From the IMG/VR virus record IMGVR_UViG_3300035670_000766, positions 1 through 34,420 of that record: a stretch of 34,420 nt of DNA. One strand, 5' to 3'. Positions 19,208 through 28,111 of this stretch are shown piece after piece. The DNA is from a virus. Within the stretch, counting starts at the first letter, position 1, and the number at the start of each line of letters is the position of its first letter. The position numbers and the translations under genes were made by a program. The notes below the pieces were generated by a model. It saw nothing but the letters and a program-made list of their open reading frames with translations, made no database searches and was not told the origin of the DNA.

Positions 19208-20968
19208 ATGGCATACGAAGATATTGCAGCAGATGTAACAATCGACAACACCACGAAGATCATCGACTACGTTGGCACTGCTCACGGCGCGGCTGGCGCT
19301 GGTTACTACACCGGCATCTATCTGCACCGCTGGCTCGGCAGCTTGGCCGACGACGCGCAGGCATCGACAGGCTCTGGCGACTACATGGACATGACGAAGC
19401 TCACGCCTTCGTCGCGTAACGGTATCGACCAGATTATCCAGATGCTCAACGGCTACACGCTGACCGAGACGCTGATCGAACACCTGTACGACTGCTCGAT
19501 CATCATGAACGACGGCGATGACATCTATGACGGTTTCACGCTGATCGCGTCTGAAGGCTGCGACCTGCAGATCGTCCAGAACGGTGCCGTGATCGCCAAC
19601 GACTTCTGGAACACCATCCCTGACGGTGAGACAACCAAAGGTCTGAACCGCGACCTGACGAAAGGGATCGCCTCGCGCTTCCTGATCAAAGTACGTGATG
19701 CTGGCACCGACATCGACCTGCGCCGCGTTCTCGGCCAGACTCGCGTGTTCGGCTATACCTACTCCGAGTTCTTGGTCAACGGCTCCGCTCGCGGTAACAA
19801 CGTTATCGCCTTGAACTACGCGCTTGACAACAACAACCAAACCGCCATCGGCACTGTTGCTGGCTGGACTGGTATCACCATCGCTGCAGAGGGCTACACG
19901 GCCATCGACGTTGATGCCAACAGCACGGACGAGTACTACTACATCCAAGGTAACGTCAACAAGCCGACCAACTCGATCAACGACTTCTATCAGCGGTTCA
20001 AGTGGCTGCAACGCCAAGCATCGGCAGAAACCCTGTTCGGCCTCGACGGTGAGTTGTTCCGTGGCGTGACGCACCAGATCGCCTACACCTCGCTGACCGG
20101 TACGTTCGACGACAGCAACGGCGTGACGTTCTCCAACGGCTCCACCGCTCAAGTCCTTGCCGACAACGGTTCGACGATGTGGGTGCAGTTGCTGACCGGC
20201 GCTCCTCCTGTCGCCACTAACACCATCAGCCAGACCACGCCTGACTCGGCCAGTGCAACGATCAGCACCATCACTGAGCGCACCCTGTCCTTCCCGGCTT
20301 GCGGCCAATCGACCGGCTCCGCCATCCTTGGTGGCTATGGCTTCGGCTTCCAGACTGACGGCGACCTGACCAGCAACGACAAGATCGTGGCACTGGACAA
20401 CATCACCCGCTCACCACCCAACAACCAGACCTTCTACGTCAACGGCGTTGTGGATTCTGAGGACTATGTGTTGGTGGGCCTGAAGAAGACCGGCGTTGAC
20501 GACATCGAGTCAGGTCAGTTCAATGTCAGCACGGCACTGGTCGGCAGTGATGCCAGCGTGATCCTCAAGGCAGGTGTTGAGACCCCCGGCACCGGCACCA
20601 AGAGCGCAATGGACACCCCGATGACCGGTACGATCCGTGTGCTTGGCGATGATGGCGTGTTCCATCGCGTGACCTACACCGGCTACACATCCGGCTCCGG
20701 CATCATCACCTTCACGGGTTGCTCTGGTGCGCCTGTCGCCGCCGTGGATAACGACGCCTACATCAGCTACATCGACAAGCTGGCTGACAGCGGCGCTGCT
20801 CCCGGCGACTCGACCTCTGAGTCGTATCAGGCAACGTACCACTCGGATCGCTCCCTGTTCGGTCGTGTTCGTGACGGGCAATCGACGCCGATCAAGACCT
20901 TCGAGGGTTCCGGTACGTTCGGTGCTGCCGGTGGTTCGATCTCCGTGCTTCGCCAGACGGATATGTAA
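19208..20968 (+). CDS. conserved phage structural protein (586 aa)
   Basis: A 586-residue protein starting MAYEDIAADVTIDNTTKIIDYVGTAHG, with LHRWLGSLADDAQ, EGCDLQIVQNGAVIANDFWNTIPDGE and RFLIKVRDAGTDID. I recognise this layout from virion proteins of environmental phages that are usually left unassigned; a tail or appendage role is inferred from its neighbours. The mid part is Thr/Ser/Gly rich and beta-like. The first dozen codons are A/T-ending like the rest of the phage, then the gene switches to strongly C/G-ending codons. Binding site ATAGGAG. The long antisense frame over it is a codon-bias shadow. Confidence 0.8.
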   Translation: MAYEDIAADVTIDNTTKIIDYVGTAHGAAGAGYYTGIYLHRWLGSLADDAQASTGSGDYMDMTKLTPSSRNGIDQIIQMLNGYTLTETLIEHLYDCSIIMNDGDDIYDGFTLIASEGCDLQIVQNGAVIANDFWNTIPDGETTKGLNRDLTKGIASRFLIKVRDAGTDIDLRRVLGQTRVFGYTYSEFLVNGSARGNNVIALNYALDNNNQTAIGTVAGWTGITIAAEGYTAIDVDANSTDEYYYIQGNVNKPTNSINDFYQRFKWLQRQASAETLFGLDGELFRGVTHQIAYTSLTGTFDDSNGVTFSNGSTAQVLADNGSTMWVQLLTGAPPVATNTISQTTPDSASATISTITERTLSFPACGQSTGSAILGGYGFGFQTDGDLTSNDKIVALDNITRSPPNNQTFYVNGVVDSEDYVLVGLKKTGVDDIESGQFNVSTALVGSDASVILKAGVETPGTGTKSAMDTPMTGTIRVLGDDGVFHRVTYTGYTSGSGIITFTGCSGAPVAAVDNDAYISYIDKLADSGAAPGDSTSESYQATYHSDRSLFGRVRDGQSTPIKTFEGSGTFGAAGGSISVLRQTDM

Positions 20969-20971
20969 TCA

Positions 20972-22783
20972 ATGGCAGCAGCTTCCTACACCCACGACCT
21001 GACTGACTGGATTCTTGATTCAGACACGACGGCGTGGGGTGAGCTAACCAACGCTATTTCTGGCGGTGCGCCGGACGAGGCCGATACCGAGTCTGCGCTG
21101 CAAGGCACGAACACAGTCAGTCAGTCAGCAAACACGACTGGCTTGTGTTCGATGGCTCGCATTCTCGGCACGCCGGTCACGTTCTCGACAGGTCAGGTTG
21201 CGCTGGTGTGGCATGGGCATGGTGTGGCGACAGCTTTGCATACCTACGCCAACAACGGCCTGCGCGTGGCTTTCGCCGGGGCCACCCTCGGTGATTGGAA
21301 GTCCTACACAGTTGGCGGGTCAGACGTTCCGCCGATGCCATACGGTAAGTGGGTCAATAACGCTGTCGATCCAACACTGACCGCTGATGCCACCAACGGC
21401 ACACCGCCGACAGGCGGAACCAGCATCTACGGCATTGGTTCGATGATGCAGCAGACGCAGGTGATCGGCAAAGGCCAGCCCCATGTGTGCGACATCATTC
21501 GCTACGGGCGTGCTGAGTCTAGGATCAATGGCGGCGACATCACCAACGGGTACGCGACATTTGCCGGATTCGCAACGCTCAACGATGCACAGACGGCACG
21601 CTGGGGGCTGATTCAGGCCGTGGCCGGGGGCTATCAGTGGAAAGGTTTGATGACGCTCGGCTACACAAGCGCCGTTGATTTCCGCGACAGCAACGTCAAT
21701 ATCTTCATTCAGGACTGCCGCAAGGTATCCAGCACCTTCAACAAGATCGAGATTCGGCAGAGTGGGTCACGAGTTGATTGGACAAACGTGGCAGTCACCA
21801 ACGTATCTCCAACAACCAACGCATCGAAAGGTGCGCTGCAAGTCATCGACAATGCAGACGTGAATTTTGACGGCTGCACGTTCACTGACATGGATACGTT
21901 CATTTTCTTATCGAACAGTTCCAACGTCGGCTGCACCTATCGCCGCTGCGGTCAGATCACGCTCGGCGGATCGACGATGAACGGGTGCCTGATTACGAAC
22001 AGCACCGCCGCTATCGCGCTTGCTTGCGGTTCAGACCTCTCGACGCTCAGCAATACCGACTTCGTGTCGGATGGAACCGGTCACGCTATTGAAATCACTG
22101 GCGGCACGAGCCACACACTGACCGGCATCACCTTCACCGGCTACGCCAGCAGCAACGGCAGCACAGGCAATGAATCTGTCTATGTGAATATCTCGTCAGG
22201 TTCCGTGACGATCTACGCCGACTCGACGTTCAGCTACCGCACCGCCGGGGCTAGTGTGACCATCATCGCCGGTTCAGTGACGACGCTGGTGACGGTGACG
22301 ACTGAATCAGGCTCGGCCATTTCAGGCGCTGCTGTGGCGCTGTATGCGGCCAATGGCACGGGCAACCTGCCATACCAAGACACCGTGACGATTGCCAACA
22401 GTGGAACCACTGCGACGGTGACGCATACCGCGCACGGGATGCTGACCAACGACAAGGTTCTGATTGAAGGTGCCAGCCTCGCGGCTAACCGTGGCGTCTT
22501 TACCATCACGGTGACGGACGCGAACACCTACACCTACACGATGGCAAGCACGCCGGGAAGCAACCCGACCGGAACGATTACCTCGACATGGGCGGCGCTG
22601 TACAGTACGACGGATGCAAACGGCCAGATCAGCATGAGCCGCGTGTTCTCGGTGGATCAGCCTGTCTCTGGCTGGGCAAGGAAATCAACCTCTGCCCCGT
22701 ACTACAAGACCGGCCCGATCTCTGGAACGATTGACTCTGGTACAGGTGCAAGCCTGACCGCCCTTCTTTTGAGCGATGAATAA
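20972..22783 (+). CDS. probable beta-helical tail or appendage protein (603 aa)
   Basis: A 603-residue protein. Residues about 215-440 have short repeating beta turns with Asn, Gly and Thr ladders (VNFDGCTFTDMDTFIFLSNSSNVGCTYRRCGQITLGGSTMNGCLITNSTAAI), typical of right-handed beta-helix phage proteins. A later segment (about 465-560: YAANGTGNLPYQDTVTIANSGTTATVTHTAHGML...GVFTITVTD) looks like an Ig-like or carbohydrate-contact domain. Six or more cysteines are present in the helix part. Host-surface binding is likely but not proven. Same high GC3 block. Confidence 0.75.
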   Translation: MAAASYTHDLTDWILDSDTTAWGELTNAISGGAPDEADTESALQGTNTVSQSANTTGLCSMARILGTPVTFSTGQVALVWHGHGVATALHTYANNGLRVAFAGATLGDWKSYTVGGSDVPPMPYGKWVNNAVDPTLTADATNGTPPTGGTSIYGIGSMMQQTQVIGKGQPHVCDIIRYGRAESRINGGDITNGYATFAGFATLNDAQTARWGLIQAVAGGYQWKGLMTLGYTSAVDFRDSNVNIFIQDCRKVSSTFNKIEIRQSGSRVDWTNVAVTNVSPTTNASKGALQVIDNADVNFDGCTFTDMDTFIFLSNSSNVGCTYRRCGQITLGGSTMNGCLITNSTAAIALACGSDLSTLSNTDFVSDGTGHAIEITGGTSHTLTGITFTGYASSNGSTGNESVYVNISSGSVTIYADSTFSYRTAGASVTIIAGSVTTLVTVTTESGSAISGAAVALYAANGTGNLPYQDTVTIANSGTTATVTHTAHGMLTNDKVLIEGASLAANRGVFTITVTDANTYTYTMASTPGSNPTGTITSTWAALYSTTDANGQISMSRVFSVDQPVSGWARKSTSAPYYKTGPISGTIDSGTGASLTALLLSDE

Positions 22784-23004
22784 TGGCATACGACTCTGAA
22801 TACGACGGACGAATGATCGCTGCGACGAAGAACATCGAAAGCATCTTCGTGGCGCTGAATCACTTTGAAGCGAAACGGGCGGACGATGCGAAGCGTGTCG
22901 AGGACATGATGATGTGCATCACCCAACTGACACAGCAGATTTACGAACTCAACCGGAAGTGCGCGTTGATGCAGTCGCAACTTTATGAAGCGGGAGTTAG
23001 ATAA
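22783..23004 (+). CDS. small coiled-coil protein (73 aa)
   Basis: Start overlaps the previous stop (TAATG). The product is almost entirely helical, with heptad-like spacing (IESIFVALNHFEAKRADDAKRVEDMMMCITQLTQQIYELNRKCALMQSQL). It overlaps the next gene by one base. It could be a trimerisation or chaperone-like partner of the adjacent fibre genes; no family is recognised. Confidence 0.65.
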   Translation: MAYDSEYDGRMIAATKNIESIFVALNHFEAKRADDAKRVEDMMMCITQLTQQIYELNRKCALMQSQLYEAGVR

Positions 23005-23705
23005 TGGCAATCACCCTACGATCAACGAAAGGCTCGGCGCTGACGCACGCGGAGCTTGACCAGAACTTTACTGACTTGCGGGACGGTGTGTCGCTGCTGA
23101 CGCCAGCTTCCGGCGCAGGGATGAAGATAGGGCCGTATGCGTCACCGACTTACGGTTGGCACGATCTGCTAGGCAGTATCCATTACCATGAGGGTGCTGC
23201 GACTGCCCCGACTGTTGCTAACTACGCAGGTACGCTGGATGGACACCTGTACGCAGAGGGTGATACATGCCACATCTCGTACCATCTCCCGCATGACTAC
23301 GTTCCCGGCTCTGACATCTTCATCCACGCGCACTGGAGCCACAACGCTACCAACGTGACGGGCGGTTCCGTGACGTTCAAGTGGGAGCTTACCTACGCCA
23401 AGGGGCATCAGCAAGCCGCATTCTCTACACCCGTGGTCATCACCGAGCAGCAGAATGCAAGCACAACGCAGTACATGCACATGATCTGCGAGGCACCCGC
23501 GTCCACACCGGGTGGTTCCCCCTATCTGATTGATACCGATGCCATCGAAGTTGATGGTTTGCTGTTTGGAAAGCTCACGCTTTTTTCAAACGACATCACA
23601 GTGAGCGGCGGGGCTGTGCCTGACATATTCATCCACGAAGTCGACATTCACTACCAGTCGACCAACGTGGCAACAAAGAACAAAGCACCCAGCTTCTACG
23701 CCTGA
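23004..23705 (+). CDS. tail-fibre-type structural protein (233 aa)
   Basis: The N-terminus MAITLRSTKGSALTHAELDQNFTDLRDG matches a short module found at the start of many phage tail fibre or appendage proteins (ALTHAELDxNF). The rest is beta rich, with clustered His and aromatic residues (HISYHLPHDY, IFIHAHWSHNATN, IFIHEVDIHY) that may bind metal ions or glycans. Binding site GGGAG. Part of the GC-rich block. Confidence 0.75.
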   Translation: MAITLRSTKGSALTHAELDQNFTDLRDGVSLLTPASGAGMKIGPYASPTYGWHDLLGSIHYHEGAATAPTVANYAGTLDGHLYAEGDTCHISYHLPHDYVPGSDIFIHAHWSHNATNVTGGSVTFKWELTYAKGHQQAAFSTPVVITEQQNASTTQYMHMICEAPASTPGGSPYLIDTDAIEVDGLLFGKLTLFSNDITVSGGAVPDIFIHEVDIHYQSTNVATKNKAPSFYA

Positions 23706-23707
23706 TC

Positions 23708-24943
23708 ATGGCTGATACCCGCTACGTCGATCTGAGCTACTACGCCCCGGATGACTACGCCATCGCAGGCGTATACATCGACTGGGCGGACAGGGTCATC
23801 TATATCCCAAAGGATTTTTTGAACTGGCTTGGTGGGCAGAATTACGCGCTGGACACCAACGCATTCAGGATGGCGTTGAAAGACGCAGAGGATAGCGAAT
23901 GGGGGATGTGCTTCCCAGATACACATCGGCACAACACGACGGTGCTACTTGGTGGAATCGAGTACGCCCGCATTATCGAGATGATAAACGGCTACACCGT
24001 GACGTTTGAGGATGGCAACTACACCGTATCGCTGATCGGGTCGAACAACAACATTCTGGATGTGACCAACCTCAACAACGTGGCCGTCCGCTCAAATAAT
24101 TCTGCAGGCTTAATTCAGACTCAGGAAATTGAGCACTCGTCGTTCAACGGTGGTGTCACAGTGGATGTTGCCAATGGGTCAGCCGGGACACTGTATCCGA
24201 TTGGCACGACGCGCCGCCCGGTCAACAATATTGCAGACGCGCGGATCATTGCGTCACTACGCGGATTCTCTACGATCTATGTGGTTGGCGACCTGACGCT
24301 TTCTACAGGGGATGACGTTTCCGACATGCTTCTCGTTGGGAACAATGCATCGCGCACGTTCATTGATATTCAATCTGCGTCTGAGACAGCCTCGGTGGAG
24401 ATTCGTAATGCAACCATCACCGGGATTCTGGACGGTGGCACCATCCTGCGCGAGTGCTATGTGTTCGATCTGTCCTACGTCAACGGGTTCATATTTCAGT
24501 CAGAACTTGCCGGGACGATTACGCTCGGCGGCGGAATGCCCGCACATATCATGAACTGTTACGCTGAGGTCAATTACACAACGATTGATATGGGCGGCAG
24601 TGGTAATGCTCTGAACATGCAGCAGTGTTCTGGGGATTTCCGCCTCATCAATAAGACCGGATCAGACAACTGCGGGGTGCATATCACCAGTGGAACGATA
24701 ACGCTTGAACCATCAGTGACCAACGCGGATGGAGTACACGTCGCTGGCGTTGGAGGTCTGATCAATAACACGGGACTGACTCTCACCCGTAACAACATGG
24801 TATCGGTCAGCGCAATCTTCGAGCAGGCACAGATCACGCCAATCAAGGCTGAATCTGTTGTAGATACAGCAACTATAACAGAAGACATACTAACAGATTC
24901 GAGAACATTAACCGTATCTAAATTCATTGCTTTAGGCGACTAA
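23708..24943 (+). CDS. conserved phage structural protein (411 aa)
   Basis: Residues about 50-140 (FRMALKDAEDSEWGMCFPDTHRHNTTVLLGGIEYARIIEMINGYTVTFEDGNYTVSLIGSNNNI) match a recurring phage virion module with a conserved FPDTHRHN and INGYTVTFEDGxY. A following beta-helix-like region has many short strands. No strong ribosome binding site; starts two bases after the previous stop. Base use changes from C/G-ending to A/T-ending codons about 90 bp before the stop (near 24850), inside the gene. Confidence 0.78.
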   Translation: MADTRYVDLSYYAPDDYAIAGVYIDWADRVIYIPKDFLNWLGGQNYALDTNAFRMALKDAEDSEWGMCFPDTHRHNTTVLLGGIEYARIIEMINGYTVTFEDGNYTVSLIGSNNNILDVTNLNNVAVRSNNSAGLIQTQEIEHSSFNGGVTVDVANGSAGTLYPIGTTRRPVNNIADARIIASLRGFSTIYVVGDLTLSTGDDVSDMLLVGNNASRTFIDIQSASETASVEIRNATITGILDGGTILRECYVFDLSYVNGFIFQSELAGTITLGGGMPAHIMNCYAEVNYTTIDMGGSGNALNMQQCSGDFRLINKTGSDNCGVHITSGTITLEPSVTNADGVHVAGVGGLINNTGLTLTRNNMVSVSAIFEQAQITPIKAESVVDTATITEDILTDSRTLTVSKFIALGD

Positions 24944-24944
24944 C

Positions 24945-26504
24945 ATGGCACAACTAGAATATACTATAAAACTTCGCTCTAACACATCCACAGAGTGGAC
25001 TACTACTAACCCAACATTAGCTTTAGGTGAGGTAGGATTGGAGTCGAACACCATGAAAGCTAAGATAGGTGATGGAATCACATCTTGGAACGATCTTGGG
25101 TATAACATACTAACTGCTGCTTTGTTTGGACAACCTAATGGTGTACTACAACTTAACTCTAGTGGTGAAATTGATCCAGAGTTCATTAACCAAGTAGCTA
25201 CAGCGGCAACGACATCTTTCACACCTTCCGGTAATATCATCGCTTCTAATGTACAAGCAGCTATTCAGGAACTTGATAACGAGAAGGAACCGTCAATCGC
25301 TGCAAGCACCACTGACACGTTCTACAACGGCGATAAGACGTTTAAGCAGGTCACGACTGATAACACCTACTATGAAGTAGCTAAACAGATTGGTGACGTA
25401 TCGACTCACGACGATCTTCAAGATTCAATAGAACACATCTGGAGTGCTGGTGTCATGGAGGGTTGTGAGATCACAGACAACCTTGACGGGACTATTGACA
25501 TTGCTGCTGGCTTCGCCGTCCTTCGTAGTTCTGCTGACCAACACGCAGACCTTTACTTGGTTGCTGTTCCTGCACAGGCCGGACTTGCGCTATTAGATAA
25601 CTCAGCTAACTGGGTATACCTTGACTACAACGCGGGTGTCCCTCAGTTCTCTACAAGTGCTTCCAGTACAGCTTTCAACGGTATGGACAAGTGCATAACA
25701 TACTTGATCTATCGTTCAGGTACTTCGTTGAACACCATTAACGCCGTAGGACTTAACGTAGATAGTGGCAACAAGACCCGTAAGTTGTTCTTGGACTTCA
25801 ACCGCTTCATTCATGCTTCCGGTGGTTCAGTCTTAGGTTCTCCTTCAACCACAACGGTATCCTTGACTGCCGGCGAGTTCTACTTTGTAACCAAGGAACT
25901 ACCTCACGACGCCTTTGATACTTCAGTTGCGGGGACTGCTAACGCTAACGTATTCACCCTTTGGTATCGTGATGGCGTAGGTTCATGGACTTCAGTAGCC
26001 GACCAAAAGACCATCACTACCACAACTTATGACAGTAACGCCGGGACTCCTACAACGCTAGACAACAATAAGTATGGTGTGACTTGGTTCTACTTGGTTC
26101 ATGATAGTCCTAGCAAACTTCACGCTGTTATGGGTCAGGCGCAGTACGCTGACCTAGCGTCTGCTAACGCCGCTACACCACCATCAACTGTTCCTGGGCT
26201 TCTTAGTGAGACTGGATCAATTTTAGGGTCAGTAGTGTATCTGAAGTCTGCTGTAACATTCGCTAACATCCTGAGTGCTTTTACTCAAAGTTATAGTTCT
26301 TCAGCGGCTACAAGTCATAATGGGTTGTCAGGAATTCAGGGTGGTACGATCAACGAGTATTATCATCTGACAAGTTCTGAACAATCGAGACTTGTTGCCA
26401 CATTGGCTGCTACCCCATCTACTTCAGTGGCTACACCTTCAACACACAAAGTACCTATCGTACTTAATGGCACTACCTACTACCTACTATTATCTAACGT
26501 CTAA
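24945..26504 (+). CDS. tail fibre protein (519 aa)
   Basis: Residues 5-55 (YTIKLRSNTSTEWTTTNPTLALGEVGLESNTMKAKIGDGITSWNDLGY) are the well-known N-terminal fibre module found in tropism-determining phage fibres. The next part carries a linker and EKEPSIAASTTDTFYNGDKTFKQV. The C-terminal HNGLSGIQGGTINEYYHLTSSEQSRL is another common fibre motif. It probably forms a trimer that contacts the host. Codon use is A/T-ending, unlike the five genes before it. The stop is followed by a tiny gene and a hairpin terminator. Confidence 0.85.
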   Translation: MAQLEYTIKLRSNTSTEWTTTNPTLALGEVGLESNTMKAKIGDGITSWNDLGYNILTAALFGQPNGVLQLNSSGEIDPEFINQVATAATTSFTPSGNIIASNVQAAIQELDNEKEPSIAASTTDTFYNGDKTFKQVTTDNTYYEVAKQIGDVSTHDDLQDSIEHIWSAGVMEGCEITDNLDGTIDIAAGFAVLRSSADQHADLYLVAVPAQAGLALLDNSANWVYLDYNAGVPQFSTSASSTAFNGMDKCITYLIYRSGTSLNTINAVGLNVDSGNKTRKLFLDFNRFIHASGGSVLGSPSTTTVSLTAGEFYFVTKELPHDAFDTSVAGTANANVFTLWYRDGVGSWTSVADQKTITTTTYDSNAGTPTTLDNNKYGVTWFYLVHDSPSKLHAVMGQAQYADLASANAATPPSTVPGLLSETGSILGSVVYLKSAVTFANILSAFTQSYSSSAATSHNGLSGIQGGTINEYYHLTSSEQSRLVATLAATPSTSVATPSTHKVPIVLNGTTYYLLLSNV

Positions 26505-26516
26505 AGGAATATTAAA

Positions 26517-26558
26517 ATGGCCTGCAAGAAAAAGTCCAAGAAACCACCGCGCAAGTAA
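26517..26558 (+). CDS. possible 13-aa Lys-rich peptide
   Basis: MACKKKSKKPPRK, with an AAAGGA site and stop just before the 26560 promoter. Very short basic peptides occur at such places in other phages. It could be a real peptide or a chance frame; the good binding site is the main support. Confidence 0.35.
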   Translation: MACKKKSKKPPRK

Positions 26559-26559
26559 C

Positions 26560-26588
26560 TTGACTTAATCATCAACTTGTGATACAGG
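26560..26588 (+). promoter_or_regulatory. extended -10 promoter before the lysis genes
   Basis: TTGACT (26560-26565), 17 bp ending TGA, TACAGG (26583-26588). The start site is expected near 26595. Confidence 0.7.
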
Positions 26589-26616
26589 TAGCCTAACTGA
26601 CAATTAGGCTATTTTC
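26589..26616 (+). terminator. terminator hairpin straddling the start site
   Basis: TAGCCTAA (26589-26596), loop, TTAGGCTA (26604-26611), then TTTTC. The left arm fills the space between -10 and start site, so local transcripts lack most of it; upstream tail-fibre transcripts would end here. Confidence 0.65.
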
Positions 26617-27042
26617 ATGAACCCGACGTGCTTACGCTTGTATGAGATCGCAAGATACTCTGACCTGACTGCTACCCGCTTCATGCTGGCCGTAGCCGAG
26701 TTCTTATGGGCGATTACGTTGTTCATGCCCGGTAATACCTTTGATCGTCCTACATACACACTGTTAGCAAGTATCGCGCCTGAATTCGTTTGGGCGCTTG
26801 CGTTTGTTCTAATGGGTTCCTTGCAGACCTACATCTTAATCAAGGGTGACTATCACGACCGTCTAGCAGTATGGTTCGCAGCATCTAATATGACCTTCTG
26901 GACATTTGTGTGTATCACAATGGTATTAAGTATCAGTCCGTTCCCGGCAGCTATTAGTGGTGAAATTGCACTGGCTATTGGTGCCTCTTGGGTATTCATC
27001 AGGAGCGGCAAGAAAACGGGAAGGAGACAAATAGATGGTTGA
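26617..27042 (+). CDS. multi-pass membrane protein, lysis region (141 aa)
   Basis: Four hydrophobic segments near residues 20-38, 50-72, 83-104 and 110-127. The text ATRFMLAVAEFLWAITLFMPGNTFDRPTYTLLASIAPEFVWALAFVL and PPAAISGEIALAIGASWVFIR-like end match a common phage membrane protein found before lysis genes. It could act with the holin or as an accessory. The binding site is weak (AGG within the hairpin). It overlaps the next gene by 8 bp. Confidence 0.7.
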   Translation: MNPTCLRLYEIARYSDLTATRFMLAVAEFLWAITLFMPGNTFDRPTYTLLASIAPEFVWALAFVLMGSLQTYILIKGDYHDRLAVWFAASNMTFWTFVCITMVLSISPFPAAISGEIALAIGASWVFIRSGKKTGRRQIDG

Positions 27043-27445
27043 ACCACAAGACATCGGAGTTTATGCAGTCGGCGGGACGGGTGTCTTGGCTGCGGTTGCC
27101 TTCTTGGGTCGTAAGATTTGGCAGAACTTGACATCCGCAACGGCTGATAGCGCCAAGAATGCTGCTGATGCCGCGATCTTCACACAAATGCGTCAACAAC
27201 TCACAGACTTGGCAACAGAAATTAAAGAACTCAAGGCTGCTAGTAAGGCAGAACGTGAAGAACTCGAACACCGTATCGACGAACTCGAAGCCAAGATTCA
27301 GAAACTGAGCTTTCGCTTAGGGCATATTAGGCGGTTGTGCTTGGATGCCTATGCCGCCTTGACATCTGTCAAAGAATGCGGTAAAGCATGTAAGAACATT
27401 GATGATGCTATTTCTTACCTAAAGCAGATTTTGGACGAAGAATGA
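27035..27445 (+). CDS. membrane-anchored coiled-coil protein (136 aa)
   Basis: A hydrophobic N-terminal segment (GVYAVGGTGVLAAVAFLGRKIW) is followed by a long charged helix (MRQQLTDLATEIKELKAASKAEREELEHRIDELEAKIQKLSFRL) with heptad pattern. The layout is common among small phage lysis-cassette proteins. AAGGAG site. Ends in an ATGA overlap with the next gene. Function not established; holin-associated or spanin-like roles are possible. Confidence 0.65.
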   Translation: MVEPQDIGVYAVGGTGVLAAVAFLGRKIWQNLTSATADSAKNAADAAIFTQMRQQLTDLATEIKELKAASKAEREELEHRIDELEAKIQKLSFRLGHIRRLCLDAYAALTSVKECGKACKNIDDAISYLKQILDEE

Positions 27446-27618
27446 ACAACCTATGCTTAGGATGGTCTTGTGACCACCGCGAAACTTGTCAGAAGTATAT
27501 CCCTAACGCGGTACTTGAAGAAGGTTATACGCGCTACTTTCTACCATTAAGCACAGGAGAACACTGTGAATCCTTCTCAAAGATTCGAGACCTGCCTAAA
27601 GATTGTCCTAGCGTCTGA
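27442..27618 (+). CDS. conserved Cys-rich small phage protein (58 aa)
   Basis: ATGA overlap with the gene before it. MNNLCLGWSCDHRETCQKYIPN...GEHCESFSKI carries C5, C10, C16, C42 and C55, matching a widespread phage pattern CxxxxxCxRxxxY...CExF whose role is unknown. Its last third overlaps the start of the endolysin gene in another frame. Possibly metal binding. Confidence 0.6.
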   Translation: MNNLCLGWSCDHRETCQKYIPNAVLEEGYTRYFLPLSTGEHCESFSKIRDLPKDCPSV

Positions 27619-28111
27619 GGGGTCATATAGCGACCACAAGGCTGACCGTGGAGGCGCAACTAACTACGGGGTCACTCAAGTGGTTTATGATCGTAATAGA
27701 CTCTCAAGGGGTTTGAAACTACAACCCGTAAAGTCTATCGAGTGGTCTGAGGTCTATGACATCTACCACACCTATTGGGTAGCTGCTAACTGCGAAAAGT
27801 ACCCAGAACCCCTAGACCTTCTAGTAATGGACTTCGCCATTAACTCAGGTGCTAGTCGTGCCGTAAAGACCCTACAACAGTGTCTAGGTGTTATTGTTGA
27901 TGGTATGTTCGGTCGTAACTCAATTACCGCAATGGCTAACTACATTACCATGCACGGACTTGATAACTTGTGTGATCGTTACCTTGAGGAACGTGAAGAA
28001 TTCTTCAGGAACATCGTAGCACGTGATGGTAGCCAAATGGTCTTCCTTAAAGGTTGGCTTAATCGTCTTGCTAAACTTCGTAAGGAGATCGGACTTGTCG
28101 AAGAAGATTAA
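27566..28111 (+). CDS. endolysin, GH108 family muramidase-like (181 aa), GTG start
   Basis: Cleaves the peptidoglycan glycan chain at lysis. Residues 18-37 (EGSYSDHKADRGGATNYGVT) hold the catalytic Glu18 and the GATNYGVT signature of GH108 enzymes. The mid region (YWVAANCEKYPEPLDLLVMDFAINSGASRAVKTLQQCLGV) fits the family, and residues 90-180 resemble its peptidoglycan-binding type 3 end. GTG start after AGGAGA. There is no signal peptide, so export needs the holin. Length is typical. Confidence 0.9.
   Translation: MNPSQRFETCLKIVLASEGSYSDHKADRGGATNYGVTQVVYDRNRLSRGLKLQPVKSIEWSEVYDIYHTYWVAANCEKYPEPLDLLVMDFAINSGASRAVKTLQQCLGVIVDGMFGRNSITAMANYITMHGLDNLCDRYLEEREEFFRNIVARDGSQMVFLKGWLNRLAKLRKEIGLVEED

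Noticed and set aside
19163-20308. Minus-strand open frame of 381 residues
   Set aside because: It lies wholly opposite the 586-residue structural gene in the GC-rich block, where C/G-ending codons remove antisense stops. The sequence is low-complexity Val/Asp/Arg and has no binding site.
28023-28094. Upstream extension of the HExxH gene
   Set aside because: Lies in the endolysin gene with no binding site; AAGGAG fits the TTG at 28095.
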